Shown here one piece after another: positions 45,848 to 54,573 of a stretch of DNA of 64,000 nucleotides. Position 1 is the stretch's first letter. Each line of letters opens with the position of its first letter. A model generated the notes under the pieces. The model saw only the letters and a program-made list of their open reading frames with translations. It ran no database searches and was not told the DNA's origin. Source of the DNA: an uncultured Pelagibacteraceae bacterium (GTDB taxonomy: Bacteria; Pseudomonadota; Alphaproteobacteria; Pelagibacterales; Pelagibacteraceae); the NCBI GenBank assembly GCA_902548405.1, contig CACCRN010000003.1, positions 99,534-163,533 on the forward strand, written 5' to 3'. A program made the translations under genes and the position numbers.

Positions 45848-46699
45848 TTATTTATCTCTAGTAGCAATATAAACACCAATAGTAGCTATAAAAAATCCTA
45901 AAAGATCTAAATTAGATAATTTCTCATTTAAAAATAACCATGCCATGAACGCAGATGTAGGAGGAATTAAAAAAAATATCGAAACTGTTTTGCTTGCAGA
46001 ATTTTTTTTAATTAAGAACATAAGTATTGTGAATGCTCCAAAGGACACTAAAAAAATTTGATGACTCATTGCAATTATAAATGTATTTGAAAATTCAATG
46101 TAAGGATCAGCAAAGAAAATTATAATTAATAAATGAAATGAAAAACCCCCAAGTGCTTGGTTCATGTTACTTACTGATAAGGGTAGGTTGTTGCTTATTG
46201 TTTTTTGCCAAAGAGTTGAACTTGTTATTGCTATCAAAGCTATAATGGTTGCAATTAATCCAACAGTTGGAATTTTTGATCCAATTTCAAAACCTAGAAC
46301 CAAAGATGCTCCAATAAATCCCAGTAAAACACCTATCCATTGTTTAATAGAAACCTTCTCTTTAAGTATTGGTCCACTTAATGCGTTAGTTAGTATTGGC
46401 TGAAGTGTTACAATTAAAGCAGCAAGGCCAGTGGGCATTCCAATAGAAATTGAATAAAAAACACCTCCTAAATAAAACCCATGAAAAAGAACTCCACTAA
46501 AAAAAGATTGTAAAAAATTTTTCTTACTTACAACTATTTTCTGCTTTGAATAAATAGAATAAATTAAAAAACCAAATGCTACCAGTGCAAATCTAAAGGC
46601 TAATGCAGCAAAAGGATCGCTGTAATCAATGATTGGTTTTGTAGTTATGAATGCTGATGACCAAAGTAAAATAAATATAAATGGGAATACCTTAATCAC
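45848..46699 (-). CDS. EamA/DMT superfamily transporter
   Basis: A 283-residue membrane protein with about ten hydrophobic segments arranged as two EamA repeats (first starting IFILLWSSAFITTKPIIDYS, second near residue 145). GLAALIVTLQPILTNALSGPILKE is the characteristic end of the first repeat. The family exports or exchanges amino acids, nucleosides and other metabolites. Substrate unknown. Confidence 0.85.
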   Translation of the reverse strand: MIKVFPFIFILLWSSAFITTKPIIDYSDPFAALAFRFALVAFGFLIYSIYSKQKIVVSKKNFLQSFFSGVLFHGFYLGGVFYSISIGMPTGLAALIVTLQPILTNALSGPILKEKVSIKQWIGVLLGFIGASLVLGFEIGSKIPTVGLIATIIALIAITSSTLWQKTISNNLPLSVSNMNQALGGFSFHLLIIIFFADPYIEFSNTFIIAMSHQIFLVSFGAFTILMFLIKKNSASKTVSIFFLIPPTSAFMAWLFLNEKLSNLDLLGFFIATIGVYIATRDK

Positions 46700-46719
46700 T
46701 GTAGTTATTAATTTTAAAT

Positions 46720-47160
46720 TTAATCAATTAAATTTAATTTAATCAAATTTTTTTGCTTAGTTTCTTTGCACCACATTTCGTAACTTTCACAAACTCTCCA
46801 AAGATGATTAAAGGCTCTTTGAGATAATTCCAGAGGGAAATGGGTTTTTGTGTAGTATAATTTTGGTATTTTAAGCAAAAATTTAACCATAGAATCTTTT
46901 TGAATATCTAAAAGTCTTAATGTTTCTTCATTAATTTTCTTACCAGTAATTTTATCAATAAAATCGTTATCTTTTAATTCTGATATCCAATTTTCATGAA
47001 ATTCTCCTGAGCTAATAAAATCATAATCTTTTGTTGTCATGAAAATCTCAAATGCTTGGATGTTATTAACTTCAGGATTTTGGTTTTTTATCTCAATAAT
47101 TTTAGAATATATTAGTTCAGCAACTCTTAAAACGTAGGGCTTATCAATTTTAGATGTCAC
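46720..47160 (-). CDS. Hypothetical protein
   Basis: A 146-residue soluble, mostly alpha-helical-looking protein with no signal peptide or membrane segment. Helical stretches include YVLRVAELIYSKIIEIKNQN and SQRAFNHLWRVCESYEMW. I do not recognise a domain. It follows the aspartate racemase-type gene by three bases and precedes the EamA gene by 20 bases, so all three may be cotranscribed. Confidence 0.65.
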   Translation of the reverse strand: MTSKIDKPYVLRVAELIYSKIIEIKNQNPEVNNIQAFEIFMTTKDYDFISSGEFHENWISELKDNDFIDKITGKKINEETLRLLDIQKDSMVKFLLKIPKLYYTKTHFPLELSQRAFNHLWRVCESYEMWCKETKQKNLIKLNLID

Positions 47161-47163
47161 TGT

Positions 47164-47910
47164 TTATCTTTTGTGTTTCTGCATTGCAGAGTGAGCAAGA
47201 ATTAAATTTGGATCCAAAAATATCTTTGAAGATTTAATATTCTTGAATGATTTAAAAGCGAATATTGCAATTGGCAATTCAGTACAACCTAAAATTATTT
47301 TTTTACATTTCATTTTTAGCAAATATTTTATAGCTGGTTTGATAGCTTTTTCGGCAGCTCTAACATTGCCCATTTTTACAAACTTGATTGCCTTATTTAC
47401 TGAATTTTTTTGAAGATTTTCAGATGGATTAACCAATTGATAGCTCTGATCAAAAAATTTATTATACACTCCAGTTTTTAAAGTACCTTCAGTGGCCAAT
47501 AAACCAACTTTTGAATTTTTTTTACAATGCTTTTTTGTAAATTTAAAAACTTCTTTTGGCATATTTATAATTGGAATATTGATTTTTTTTTGTAGATCAT
47601 CAAACCAATAATGTGCTGTGTTACATGGAATAACAATAAATTTGCATTTATTCTTTTCTAATAACTTGCAACCTTCAAGAAGACTTTTTAAAACTTTATT
47701 ATATTTTGTTTTATTGGATTTATTTGTATTTAGATTTGATAAGTTTTTTGTTTGAGTTCCTATAGATTCTGGTCTTCCTGGAATATTTGATTTATTATAC
47801 AAAACAAATAAAGGATACTCTTGATCAATTTTCCCTCTATTTAATACTGCAAGCTTATTACAAAAATCAAGACCAGCTTGAGTACCCATTCCACCTAAAA
47901 TTCCGATCAT
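47164..47910 (-). CDS. Aspartate/glutamate racemase family protein
   Basis: A 248-residue PLP-independent racemase. Both catalytic cysteines are visible: IVIPCNTAHYW (about residues 91-101) and IILGCTELPIA (about residues 203-213). The N-terminal MIGILGGMGTQAGLDF is the hallmark of the aspartate racemase branch. It interconverts L- and D-aspartate or a related acidic amino acid. Hydantoin- or maleate-type relatives share this fold. Confidence 0.82.
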   Translation of the reverse strand: MIGILGGMGTQAGLDFCNKLAVLNRGKIDQEYPLFVLYNKSNIPGRPESIGTQTKNLSNLNTNKSNKTKYNKVLKSLLEGCKLLEKNKCKFIVIPCNTAHYWFDDLQKKINIPIINMPKEVFKFTKKHCKKNSKVGLLATEGTLKTGVYNKFFDQSYQLVNPSENLQKNSVNKAIKFVKMGNVRAAEKAIKPAIKYLLKMKCKKIILGCTELPIAIFAFKSFKNIKSSKIFLDPNLILAHSAMQKHKR

Positions 47911-47987
47911 AAATTTTTTATTATTTTAAATACAACTTATATAATTAAATTTTTTGACTAAAAGTTGTTTTTTATAAGATTTGGTAC

Positions 47988-48032
47988 TGGCTGAATAAAA
48001 TTATTTACTAAAAAATAAAATTTTTTCAGCCA
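47988..48032 (-). terminator. Inverted repeat after cspA, possible terminator
   Basis: TGGCTGAA (47988-47995) and TTCAGCCA (48025-48032) form a perfect 8-base dyad, and the AT-rich sequence inside extends the pairing imperfectly. It lies 16 bases past the cspA stop. Neither side has a strong T-run, so it may instead protect the 3' end of the cspA message. Confidence 0.4.
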
Positions 48033-48047
48033 ATAGGAAGTGTGAAA

Positions 48048-48254
48048 TTATGCAGTTTTTAAGTTAACTGCTGAAGGACCTTTAGGACCATCTTCAACAT
48101 CGAAAGTCAAAGCTTGACCCTCATCTAAACCGTTCATACCAGCATCTCTTACTGCTGAAACATGTACAAACACATCTTTTTCTTTGTCTTCTCTTTCAAT
48201 AAAACCAAAACCTTTGGTTGGATTGAACCATTTTACTTTACCTGTTAGACTCAT
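48048..48254 (-). CDS. cspA: Cold-shock domain protein
   Basis: A 68-residue single cold-shock domain. RNP1 KGFGFIER and RNP2 VFVHVSAV are both intact, and the start ([14 protein letters not shown]) is canonical. It binds single-stranded RNA and melts secondary structure, especially at low temperature. It is monocistronic, with a hairpin in the leader and an inverted repeat after it. Confidence 0.96.
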   Translation of the reverse strand: MSLTGKVKWFNPTKGFGFIEREDKEKDVFVHVSAVRDAGMNGLDEGQALTFDVEDGPKGPSAVNLKTA

Positions 48255-48286
48255 ATTATTTCTTCTTACTTTTTGTTATATTAATT

Positions 48287-48313
48287 ATTACTTAAAATTT
48301 ATAATTAAGTAAT
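48287..48313 (-). promoter_or_regulatory. Leader hairpin upstream of cspA
   Basis: ATTACTTAA (48287-48295) and TTAAGTAAT (48305-48313) form a perfect 9-base inverted repeat with a 9-base loop, 33 bases before the cspA start. A TTGACA hexamer on the minus strand lies about 30 bases further upstream. An all-A/T stem would melt with small temperature changes, which fits cspA regulation, but this is inference. Confidence 0.35.
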
Positions 48314-48377
48314 TTTGGCTTTCTTTAGATTTTAATGGGTTTTGTCAACAAAATAGAGAAATTATTCGATCTTATTG

Positions 48378-48845
48378 TCAATCTGTAGCAATCAATTTAG
48401 TCAAATAAACAGAATTAACATCTTCTTTATAATGAGCAAAAGGTTCACAAGGCTCAAAACCACAAGATTTAAAGAGTTTTCTAGCAGGAATAAAAAAATT
48501 TCCAGCACCTGTTTCAATACTTAATCTTTTAATATCTAATTTTTTTGCCTCACTTATTAGATGATTAATAACAATAACACCGTGTCCTTTTTTTCTAAAA
48601 TTGTCATGAATTCTAATTGATTTAAATTCTCCATGACCCTCATCTAAAAATTTTAATGCACCACATCCCATTAATTGATCATTGTTATATAAACTCCAGA
48701 ATTTAATCGATGGAACTTTAAGACCAGTGATGTCTAAAACATGAGCACTTCCCTCTGGTGAGGCAGCTCTAAGCTCAACAAAATGCTTAGTTAAAAGTTT
48801 GTGAACTTCTGGATCATCAAAATTTCCTTCAATTGATTTTAACAT
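48378..48845 (-). CDS. GNAT family N-acetyltransferase
   Basis: A 155-residue acetyltransferase. The acetyl-CoA pyrophosphate loop is seen around NFRKKGHGVIVINHLISEA (about residues 83-101), preceded by the beta-strand GEFKSIRI. LSIETGAGNFFIPARKLFKSCGF is typical of the PA4866/YjgM-like subgroup. The acceptor is unknown. It follows purK by one base, so it is likely part of a purE-purK-GNAT transcript. Confidence 0.82.
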   Translation of the reverse strand: MLKSIEGNFDDPEVHKLLTKHFVELRAASPEGSAHVLDITGLKVPSIKFWSLYNNDQLMGCGALKFLDEGHGEFKSIRIHDNFRKKGHGVIVINHLISEAKKLDIKRLSIETGAGNFFIPARKLFKSCGFEPCEPFAHYKEDVNSVYLTKLIATD

Positions 48846-48846
48846 A

Positions 48847-49893
48847 TTATTCCAGAATAGTGATATGACCCATTTTTCTTTTATCTTTAATTTCTTTTTT
48901 TAAATAATCAAAAAAGAATTCATTATCTTTAAGTTTTGGAGAATTTCTATAGTGAGATATTTGATCTCCTAGTAAATTTATCATTTTTGCATTTGATAAT
49001 TTTTTTAAAGGTATCTGTTCAAGTCCACAAACAGCTCTGATGTGATTTTCAAATTGACTTACATTAAAAGCATTAATTGTTAAATGTCCAGAATTATGAA
49101 CCCTTGGAGCAATTTCATTTACATAAAGATTATCATTTCTATCTATAAAAAATTCTACACATAGAGTCCCAACATATTTAAGTTCTTCAGCAATAAGTAT
49201 TGCCCAATCTTTAGATTGATTAAATATTTTTTCATTTATATCTGCAGGTATCTTAGAATGTTTTAAGATCTGATCTTCATGGGTATTTTCTATAGGTTCA
49301 TAGATTTCATATTTATTATTACTAAACCTAGTTATAATAATTGATATCTCTTTTTTAAGTTTGACTAATTTTTCTAAAATATATCCTCTTGATAAATCTA
49401 ATTTAAGATTTTTTAATTCTTCTGATGATGAGACAGGGTGTTGCCCTTTGCCGTCATAACCTAATGTAGTAGTTTTAATTATACCTGGTAAAAAATCTTC
49501 AAGGACATCAATATCAGATTGATTTTCAACTGAGACGTATCTAGTCGTTCTTATATTTAATTTATTTACAAAATCTTTTTCTGCTAACCTATGTTGAATT
49601 AATCTATTTACTGAAGGTTTTGGTAAAACTGGTTTTAACTTGTTGATATCATTTAACGTTTCATATGGAATGTTTTCGAATTCATAAGTTACGATATCAA
49701 CTTTGTTTACAAATTCATTTATTTTTTCTTTATCGTCATAATTTGCACCAATAAATTCGTCACAAAAATTTTGAGCTGGTGCTTCCAAATCATCACAAAA
49801 AATTATTATCTTTATCCCTAATTTTTTTGCAGCAATTGCAAGCATACTTCCTAATTGGCCGCCCCCAATAATCCCAAGAGTAATATTAGACAT
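48847..49893 (-). CDS. purK: N5-carboxyaminoimidazole ribonucleotide synthase
   Basis: A 348-residue ATP-grasp enzyme. It opens with the dinucleotide-like GIIGGGQLGSMLAIAAKKLG. YDGKGQHPV and VNEIAPRVHNSGHLTI are PurK hallmarks. It carboxylates AIR with ATP and bicarbonate in purine synthesis. It begins one base after purE on the same strand. Confidence 0.95.
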   Translation of the reverse strand: MSNITLGIIGGGQLGSMLAIAAKKLGIKIIIFCDDLEAPAQNFCDEFIGANYDDKEKINEFVNKVDIVTYEFENIPYETLNDINKLKPVLPKPSVNRLIQHRLAEKDFVNKLNIRTTRYVSVENQSDIDVLEDFLPGIIKTTTLGYDGKGQHPVSSSEELKNLKLDLSRGYILEKLVKLKKEISIIITRFSNNKYEIYEPIENTHEDQILKHSKIPADINEKIFNQSKDWAILIAEELKYVGTLCVEFFIDRNDNLYVNEIAPRVHNSGHLTINAFNVSQFENHIRAVCGLEQIPLKKLSNAKMINLLGDQISHYRNSPKLKDNEFFFDYLKKEIKDKRKMGHITILE

Positions 49894-49894
49894 T

Positions 49895-50386
49895 TTATTT
49901 TGGAGCTCTTTTAACAGATTTAGTTTGGTTTGATCTCCAACTTTTTAACTTATTTTTGATCGAAGAATTATTAATAGCCATTATTTCAGCTGCAAGTAAT
50001 GCAGCATTAATAGCGCCATCTTCTCCAATTGCTAAAGTACCGACAGGAATCCCTTTTGGCATTTGAGCAATCGAAAGCAAACTATCTAAACCTTTTAATT
50101 TTTTACTTTCAATCGGTACACCCAAAACTGGAATTTGAGTTAATGCAGAAATCATTCCTGGCAAATGTGCTGATCCACCAGCTCCAGCAATAATTACCCC
50201 AATATTATTTTTTTCTGCCTTTAATGCAAAATCGTACATTCTCTTTGGGGTACGATGAGCAGAAACAATTTTAGTTTCAAACGAGACACCTAATTGTTTA
50301 AGAGTTTTTTCTGCTAATTGCATAGTTTTGTAGTCTGATTGACTACCCATAACTATTGAAACTTTTTTGTTAGTATTTTTTTTCAT
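49895..50386 (-). CDS. purE: N5-carboxyaminoimidazole ribonucleotide mutase
   Basis: A 163-residue class I PurE. I start it at the ATG at 50386; the longer frame begins at a TTG 45 bases upstream and would add 15 atypical residues. VSIVMGSQSDYKTM, VSAHRTPKRMYDFA and GAGGSAHLPGMISALT are the conserved active-site segments. It isomerises N5-CAIR to CAIR right before PurK in the operon. Confidence 0.94.
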   Translation of the reverse strand: MKKNTNKKVSIVMGSQSDYKTMQLAEKTLKQLGVSFETKIVSAHRTPKRMYDFALKAEKNNIGVIIAGAGGSAHLPGMISALTQIPVLGVPIESKKLKGLDSLLSIAQMPKGIPVGTLAIGEDGAINAALLAAEIMAINNSSIKNKLKSWRSNQTKSVKRAPK

Positions 50387-50477
50387 GAAAATGGCTTTAT
50401 TGTTTATTTCAAAATTAATTAAAAATTTCAATAAAATTAATAGTATTTCAATTTAGATTGATTAATCTTATTTCGTT

Positions 50478-51443
50478 ATGAATTTTAAAATTGATAATTT
50501 GCAATATTGCAATTGGTCTAGAAAAATTTTTGAAACAAACAGAGCTGCAGGTTTAGATGCAGTTCATGTAACTATAGTTTATCATGAAGATTATGATGAG
50601 CTACTAATAGAATTAAATAAGTGGGGAAAAATTTTTGAAGCGAATTCTGATCTTATATTTCTAGGAAAAGATTTTAAAGATATTGAAAAAGCAAAACTTG
50701 AAAACAAAACTGCAATATTTTTTGGTTTTCAAAATTGTTCACCAATTGAGGATGACATAGGTTTGGTTGAAAAAGTTCATGAACTTGGATGCAGATTTAT
50801 GCAGCTAACTTACAACAATCAATCTCTTCTTGCTACCGGTTGCTATGAAAAAATTGATAGCGGAGTAACTAATTTTGGAAGAGAGGCAATAAAAGAAATG
50901 AATAGAGTAGGCATCGTTGTTGATATGTCTCATTCTGCAGAAAAAAGCACAATGGATGCAATTGAAATAAGTGAAAAACCAATTGCGATTACACATGCAA
51001 ACCCTTCTTTTTGGCATGCTGCAAAAAGAAACAAGTCTTCAGATTTGCTTAAGATGCTAAGTGATAGTGGAGGGATGTTAGGTTTATCTTTATATCCACA
51101 TCACTTGAAAGAAAATACTAATTGTACTCTTGATAGTTTTTGTGAAATGGTAGCAAAGACTGCAGAAATTATGGGAGCGAGTAAAATTGGTATAGGGTCT
51201 GATCTTTGTCTTGATCAACCTGACAGTGTAGTTGAGTGGATGAGAAATGGTACTTGGACCAAAACTAAAAATTACGGAGAAGGATCAAAAAATAAACCAG
51301 GCTTTCCAAAACAACCTGACTGGTTTAAAGACACAAGAGGATTTGCAAATATAGAAAAAGGTCTTAAAAAGATTGGATTTTCAGATGATGAGACACATGG
51401 GATACTAGGAAATAATTGGTACAATTTTTATAAATCAATTTAA
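50478..51443 (+). CDS. Membrane dipeptidase-like (M19 family) hydrolase
   Basis: A 321-residue amidohydrolase of the renal dipeptidase family. DAVHVTIVYHEDY, the metal-bridging glutamate region, IVVDMSHSAEKSTMDAIE and AITHANPSFWH are family features, with the second histidines in place. M19 enzymes split dipeptides, including D-amino-acid ones. No signal peptide is visible, so it is probably cytoplasmic. It starts an apparent operon with three uncharacterised genes. Confidence 0.8.
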   Translation: MNFKIDNLQYCNWSRKIFETNRAAGLDAVHVTIVYHEDYDELLIELNKWGKIFEANSDLIFLGKDFKDIEKAKLENKTAIFFGFQNCSPIEDDIGLVEKVHELGCRFMQLTYNNQSLLATGCYEKIDSGVTNFGREAIKEMNRVGIVVDMSHSAEKSTMDAIEISEKPIAITHANPSFWHAAKRNKSSDLLKMLSDSGGMLGLSLYPHHLKENTNCTLDSFCEMVAKTAEIMGASKIGIGSDLCLDQPDSVVEWMRNGTWTKTKNYGEGSKNKPGFPKQPDWFKDTRGFANIEKGLKKIGFSDDETHGILGNNWYNFYKSI

Positions 51444-51446
51444 ATT

Positions 51447-53108
51447 ATGCAAGTAGAACTAAGAGATCCAAATACTATTATGAAGTTATCTCGTTTGGGA
51501 TCTTTTCATCAATCTAAATTATCTTTTTTAAGAAGTTTTTTGAATGAATTTAAAGACTGGGAATATAAACAAGATTTGTTTAATTTAGATGAAAATGGTT
51601 ATGGTGAGGCAGTATATTCGTTTAGAAAAGACAAAAGAGTTTATTCTTTAGTTTGTTTTGCAAATCATATTAAAGATGAGGAAAGATCAGACAGAGTTAT
51701 AGCTACTAAATGGGATGCGGCTTTTACTCTTCATGATGGAGTACCAGGTAAAAAAGATATTGAAAGATTGAAAAATGAAGTTCCCAAACAAGAAGTTGGA
51801 AGACTTTCTTATAAAGAACTTACATTATCAAGAGCGAATAAATCTGTACGATTATTTAATCATGTAACAGAGAGTTTAAGTCAAGGATTACAACCAGATT
51901 TAAATTTATTGTCAAAAGTTGGTTATTTATACAGAACTACTGCTGTTTATGGATCTGGTAAATTTGGTTTAGCAGATAGGTTTAGAATAAAAAATCGTGA
52001 GGAAATTAACGGACCATTTAGATTAGAAATGATGCTGGTTTATCTTGTAAGACAGTTCACTTTTGACCAAGTAAATCATGTTGCTTATCATAAGAATCCA
52101 AAAAAAGCAGTCAAACTAGACGAGCGAATCTCTAAAAATCTAGGTATTGGAAATTCTACTGGACTAGGAATGGCACCTTTTATTGTTAATCATCCAACAC
52201 TTTTAAATAACTGGATCTTAAGTAGAGAAATAGCTTTAAAAAAAATTAGAGAAATTAAAGATGTAAATAAAAATGATAGTGAGCTTTTTATTGATTGTGT
52301 AAAAAAATCATTAACAAATATCACAAGCTGGAACACTGATAGTGAATATCAAAAAAATAAAATTAACAATCTATTAAAAGATGTTCAAAAATTTTTGAAA
52401 TTCATTGAGAATAATTTTGATTTTACAAGAGAGTATCCTTTCAACAGTATTTATGAGTGGCTTGAGCAAGAAACATGTGAAGAATGTATTGAGTATGTTG
52501 TATCCATTATGATGGAACCATATAGTGAAATAACTGAGCCTTTAGTAAAAGAAATGAGCTCCGAGGAAGAAAAATATTTTAACATACCAGCTCATCGAAC
52601 TGTTGAAGATTTAAGAAATATAATTGAGAAAAAATATCCAAATATTTTAGAAATTAATTTTGAAAAAAAAGAAAATAATCAAAATTTTTGGTTTATCTCA
52701 AAAAATAAAGAAGAGCCAAGATTAGCTGATAGATTTGAAGAACATGGTTCAGAATTAGAACAACCTTTGGCCATAGCCAGAGACATAAAAAAACTTTACG
52801 AAATATTATTGGTTTCTAAAAATAGTCAAACCGTATCTGACTTTTTAATAAAAAACTCTGATTTAAGACATGTTATTAGAAGGGTTTTTATAGTTGAAAA
52901 ATTTCCTTATTCAGAAATTCAAGATAATACAATTGGTAAAAACATAATGCCTATTGATATGTTGAGATTGAAGCTATCTTTCTTTGGGGCGTTAAAATTT
53001 GACCCAAGATCTGATAAGTGGTTAAGAATTTGTATGTTTCAAGGAGCACCATTATCTCATGAATTAAAAAATTATGATGAGCAGTGGGTTTATAAAACTA
53101 AAATTTAA
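51447..53108 (+). CDS. Conserved-type hypothetical protein, 553 residues
   Basis: A large soluble protein without membrane segments or signal peptide. Striking stretches are VYGSGKFGLADRFRI (about residues 172-186), GPFRLEMMLVYLVRQFTFDQVNHVAYH, an EQETCEECIEYVVSIMMEPY segment with two close cysteines, and LRHVIRRVFIVEKFPYSEIQDNTIG. I believe similar genes occur next to DUF3726 genes in other marine alphaproteobacteria, but I know no function. The next gene starts one base after its stop. Confidence 0.7.
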   Translation: MQVELRDPNTIMKLSRLGSFHQSKLSFLRSFLNEFKDWEYKQDLFNLDENGYGEAVYSFRKDKRVYSLVCFANHIKDEERSDRVIATKWDAAFTLHDGVPGKKDIERLKNEVPKQEVGRLSYKELTLSRANKSVRLFNHVTESLSQGLQPDLNLLSKVGYLYRTTAVYGSGKFGLADRFRIKNREEINGPFRLEMMLVYLVRQFTFDQVNHVAYHKNPKKAVKLDERISKNLGIGNSTGLGMAPFIVNHPTLLNNWILSREIALKKIREIKDVNKNDSELFIDCVKKSLTNITSWNTDSEYQKNKINNLLKDVQKFLKFIENNFDFTREYPFNSIYEWLEQETCEECIEYVVSIMMEPYSEITEPLVKEMSSEEEKYFNIPAHRTVEDLRNIIEKKYPNILEINFEKKENNQNFWFISKNKEEPRLADRFEEHGSELEQPLAIARDIKKLYEILLVSKNSQTVSDFLIKNSDLRHVIRRVFIVEKFPYSEIQDNTIGKNIMPIDMLRLKLSFFGALKFDPRSDKWLRICMFQGAPLSHELKNYDEQWVYKTKI

Positions 53109-53109
53109 C

Positions 53110-53721
53110 ATGAAATCATTAAGTGAAATCGAAACCACTGTTAAAAGAGCAACTAAAGCTAGCGGATATTCATGGGGAGTTGCTGAAGAAACAGCAAAGT
53201 GCGTAAGACTATTAGAGTCCTTTGGTCTTCCAGGTATTAAGCATATAAATAAATATTTTTCTCAAAGGAAAGAAAATAGTTTTCAAAATTTAAATTTAAT
53301 ATTAGAAAAAAATCAACCTCCAGCAAAATCTTATTGTCCAATTATTCTTGGAGTTAGTTTTTTAGATCAATCAAAATCTCTAGAATTCTTAAAAAAAATT
53401 GAATTGAATAATGTTGCTTACCCTTCAATATTTTTAGCTTTTGTAAGTAGAGCATCAGAAATTATTGGTAAAAAAATTCATATAAATCTTGATAAAAAAG
53501 AAATTATTTTAAATCTAAATTTAAATATCTATTCTAATATTCCTAATAACGAATTTCCGTCTATTGCAAATCATTTAGAGATCAGTTTTCTAGAAAATAT
53601 TGATAACTTTTTGGAGGAAGAGTGGAAGAATTTGTACAAATTATCTGAAGATACTTTTGTTGAAGAATCCGAGAGTTTAAAACAAGGTGGGGCAGGTGCA
53701 GGCCTAACAGATAATGACTGA
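53110..53721 (+). CDS. DUF3726-like hypothetical protein
   Basis: A 203-residue protein. I use the ATG at 53110, right after the upstream stop, in place of the 53074 ATG, which would overlap the previous gene by 35 bases. The N-terminus (SLSEIETTVKRATKASGYSWGVAEETAKCVRLLESFG) resembles DUF3726 as I remember it, and the Gly-rich tail QGGAGAGLTDND is unusual. Its last eight bases overlap the small CxxC protein. Confidence 0.65.
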   Translation: MKSLSEIETTVKRATKASGYSWGVAEETAKCVRLLESFGLPGIKHINKYFSQRKENSFQNLNLILEKNQPPAKSYCPIILGVSFLDQSKSLEFLKKIELNNVAYPSIFLAFVSRASEIIGKKIHINLDKKEIILNLNLNIYSNIPNNEFPSIANHLEISFLENIDNFLEEEWKNLYKLSEDTFVEESESLKQGGAGAGLTDND

Positions 53722-53881
53722 TAATTTTGATGAAATTAAGGATCAAGATAACAGTGAAGATTTAAATAATATTTGTGATGAGTGTAAAGAAAAGGATGAG
53801 AGTGTATCTCAAAATTTAATCTTAACTGGTTTTAAAATTTGTAAATCTTGTAGAGTTTCAAAGACTATTTTTCCAATCTAG
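53714..53881 (+). CDS. Small CxxC zinc-ribbon-like protein, 55 residues
   Basis: An open frame of 56 codons starting at the ATG at 53714 within ATGACTGA, overlapping the DUF3726-like stop by eight bases. The protein has an acidic N-terminus and two CxxC pairs (Cys21/Cys24 and Cys43/Cys46) that could bind one zinc. It ends in a 4-base overlap with the convergent Yip1-like gene. It is too short for most gene callers but well placed. No known family recognised. Confidence 0.6.
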   Translation: MTDNFDEIKDQDNSEDLNNICDECKEKDESVSQNLILTGFKICKSCRVSKTIFPI

Positions 53882-54423
53882 CTAATCTGATTAGTTGGAA
53901 GCATGTTCATTCTGCTCATTACGAATGTAATTGATAGAAACGCTATTATCAAAAAAGATAATAAGACTATACCAAAAGATTTAAAATTAGATTTTAAATT
54001 TAAAATTTCTTTTGTTGAAATGATTAAACCTGCAAAAATCCAAAATTGAGTAAGAAAAATTATAGGTATCATTAAATCTGGAGTTACTGCAAAAAATCTT
54101 AGTAAACCAGGAGCATGAGCAAAACCAACTGCGGTTAAAACTTTTTTAAATGATACTTTGGTTTGCTTATCTGGAAAAAGTTTTACACCTATCACAAAAA
54201 TAAAGATTGCCCATATCAACCAAGTAACTATTGCTGTTAGACCCGACATTCCTATTGCTGTTTTAATGACTGTGTTAGCTGCCACTGCTCCAGCAACTCC
54301 ATCTAAAATCATTATTAAGCCTGCAAAATATATAGAGGCTTCACCAAAATTTCTGTTATCAGAATAAAGTGTTTTATCTAATTTTATTGATTTGAAAACT
54401 ATATTTAAAAATTCACCAAACAT
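53878..54423 (-). CDS. Yip1-domain-like membrane protein
   Basis: A 181-residue inner-membrane protein with about five hydrophobic segments (residues 28-50, 58-80, 95-115 area, 120-140, 155-175). AVGFAHAPGLLRFF is reminiscent of the Yip1 family motif. Function unknown. It overlaps the upstream 36-residue membrane protein by one base (TAATG). Confidence 0.65.
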   Translation of the reverse strand: MFGEFLNIVFKSIKLDKTLYSDNRNFGEASIYFAGLIMILDGVAGAVAANTVIKTAIGMSGLTAIVTWLIWAIFIFVIGVKLFPDKQTKVSFKKVLTAVGFAHAPGLLRFFAVTPDLMIPIIFLTQFWIFAGLIISTKEILNLKSNFKSFGIVLLSFLIIAFLSITFVMSRMNMLPTNQIS

Positions 54424-54533
54424 TAATTTTTATCTCTTTTATTTTTTTGAGCTTTATATGAAACTATTAATGGAAATACTATTAAAGCAATCGCAATAAT
54501 AATGCAAATTGCTATTAAAAACCCTTTTGTCAT
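54423..54533 (-). CDS. Tiny single-pass membrane protein, 36 residues
   Basis: An open frame of 37 codons with an ATG at 54533. It has one hydrophobic helix (residues 5-25, FLIAICIIIAIALIVFPLIV) and a basic tail (YKAQKNKRDKN) that would stay in the cytoplasm. Its TAA overlaps the start of the Yip1-like gene by one base, suggesting coupled translation. No similarity recognised; small size makes the call moderate. Confidence 0.45.
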   Translation of the reverse strand: MTKGFLIAICIIIAIALIVFPLIVSYKAQKNKRDKN

Positions 54534-54543
54534 TGAAATTTGA

Positions 54544-54562
54544 GGGAGTTTAAATAACTCCC
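54544..54562 (-). terminator. Hairpin terminator after the demethylase operon
   Basis: GGGAGTT (54544-54550) and AACTCCC (54556-54562) form a perfect 7-base stem with a 5-base loop, 11 bases past the stop of the DmdA/LigM-like gene. The trailing sequence on the minus strand is only moderately T-rich, so it is a weaker terminator than others here. Confidence 0.55.
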
Positions 54563-54573
54563 CCTAAATAAAT

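Noticed and set aside
53074..53109. Earlier ATG for the DUF3726-like protein
   Set aside because: It would overlap the 553-residue gene by 35 bases; the ATG directly after that gene's stop is more likely.
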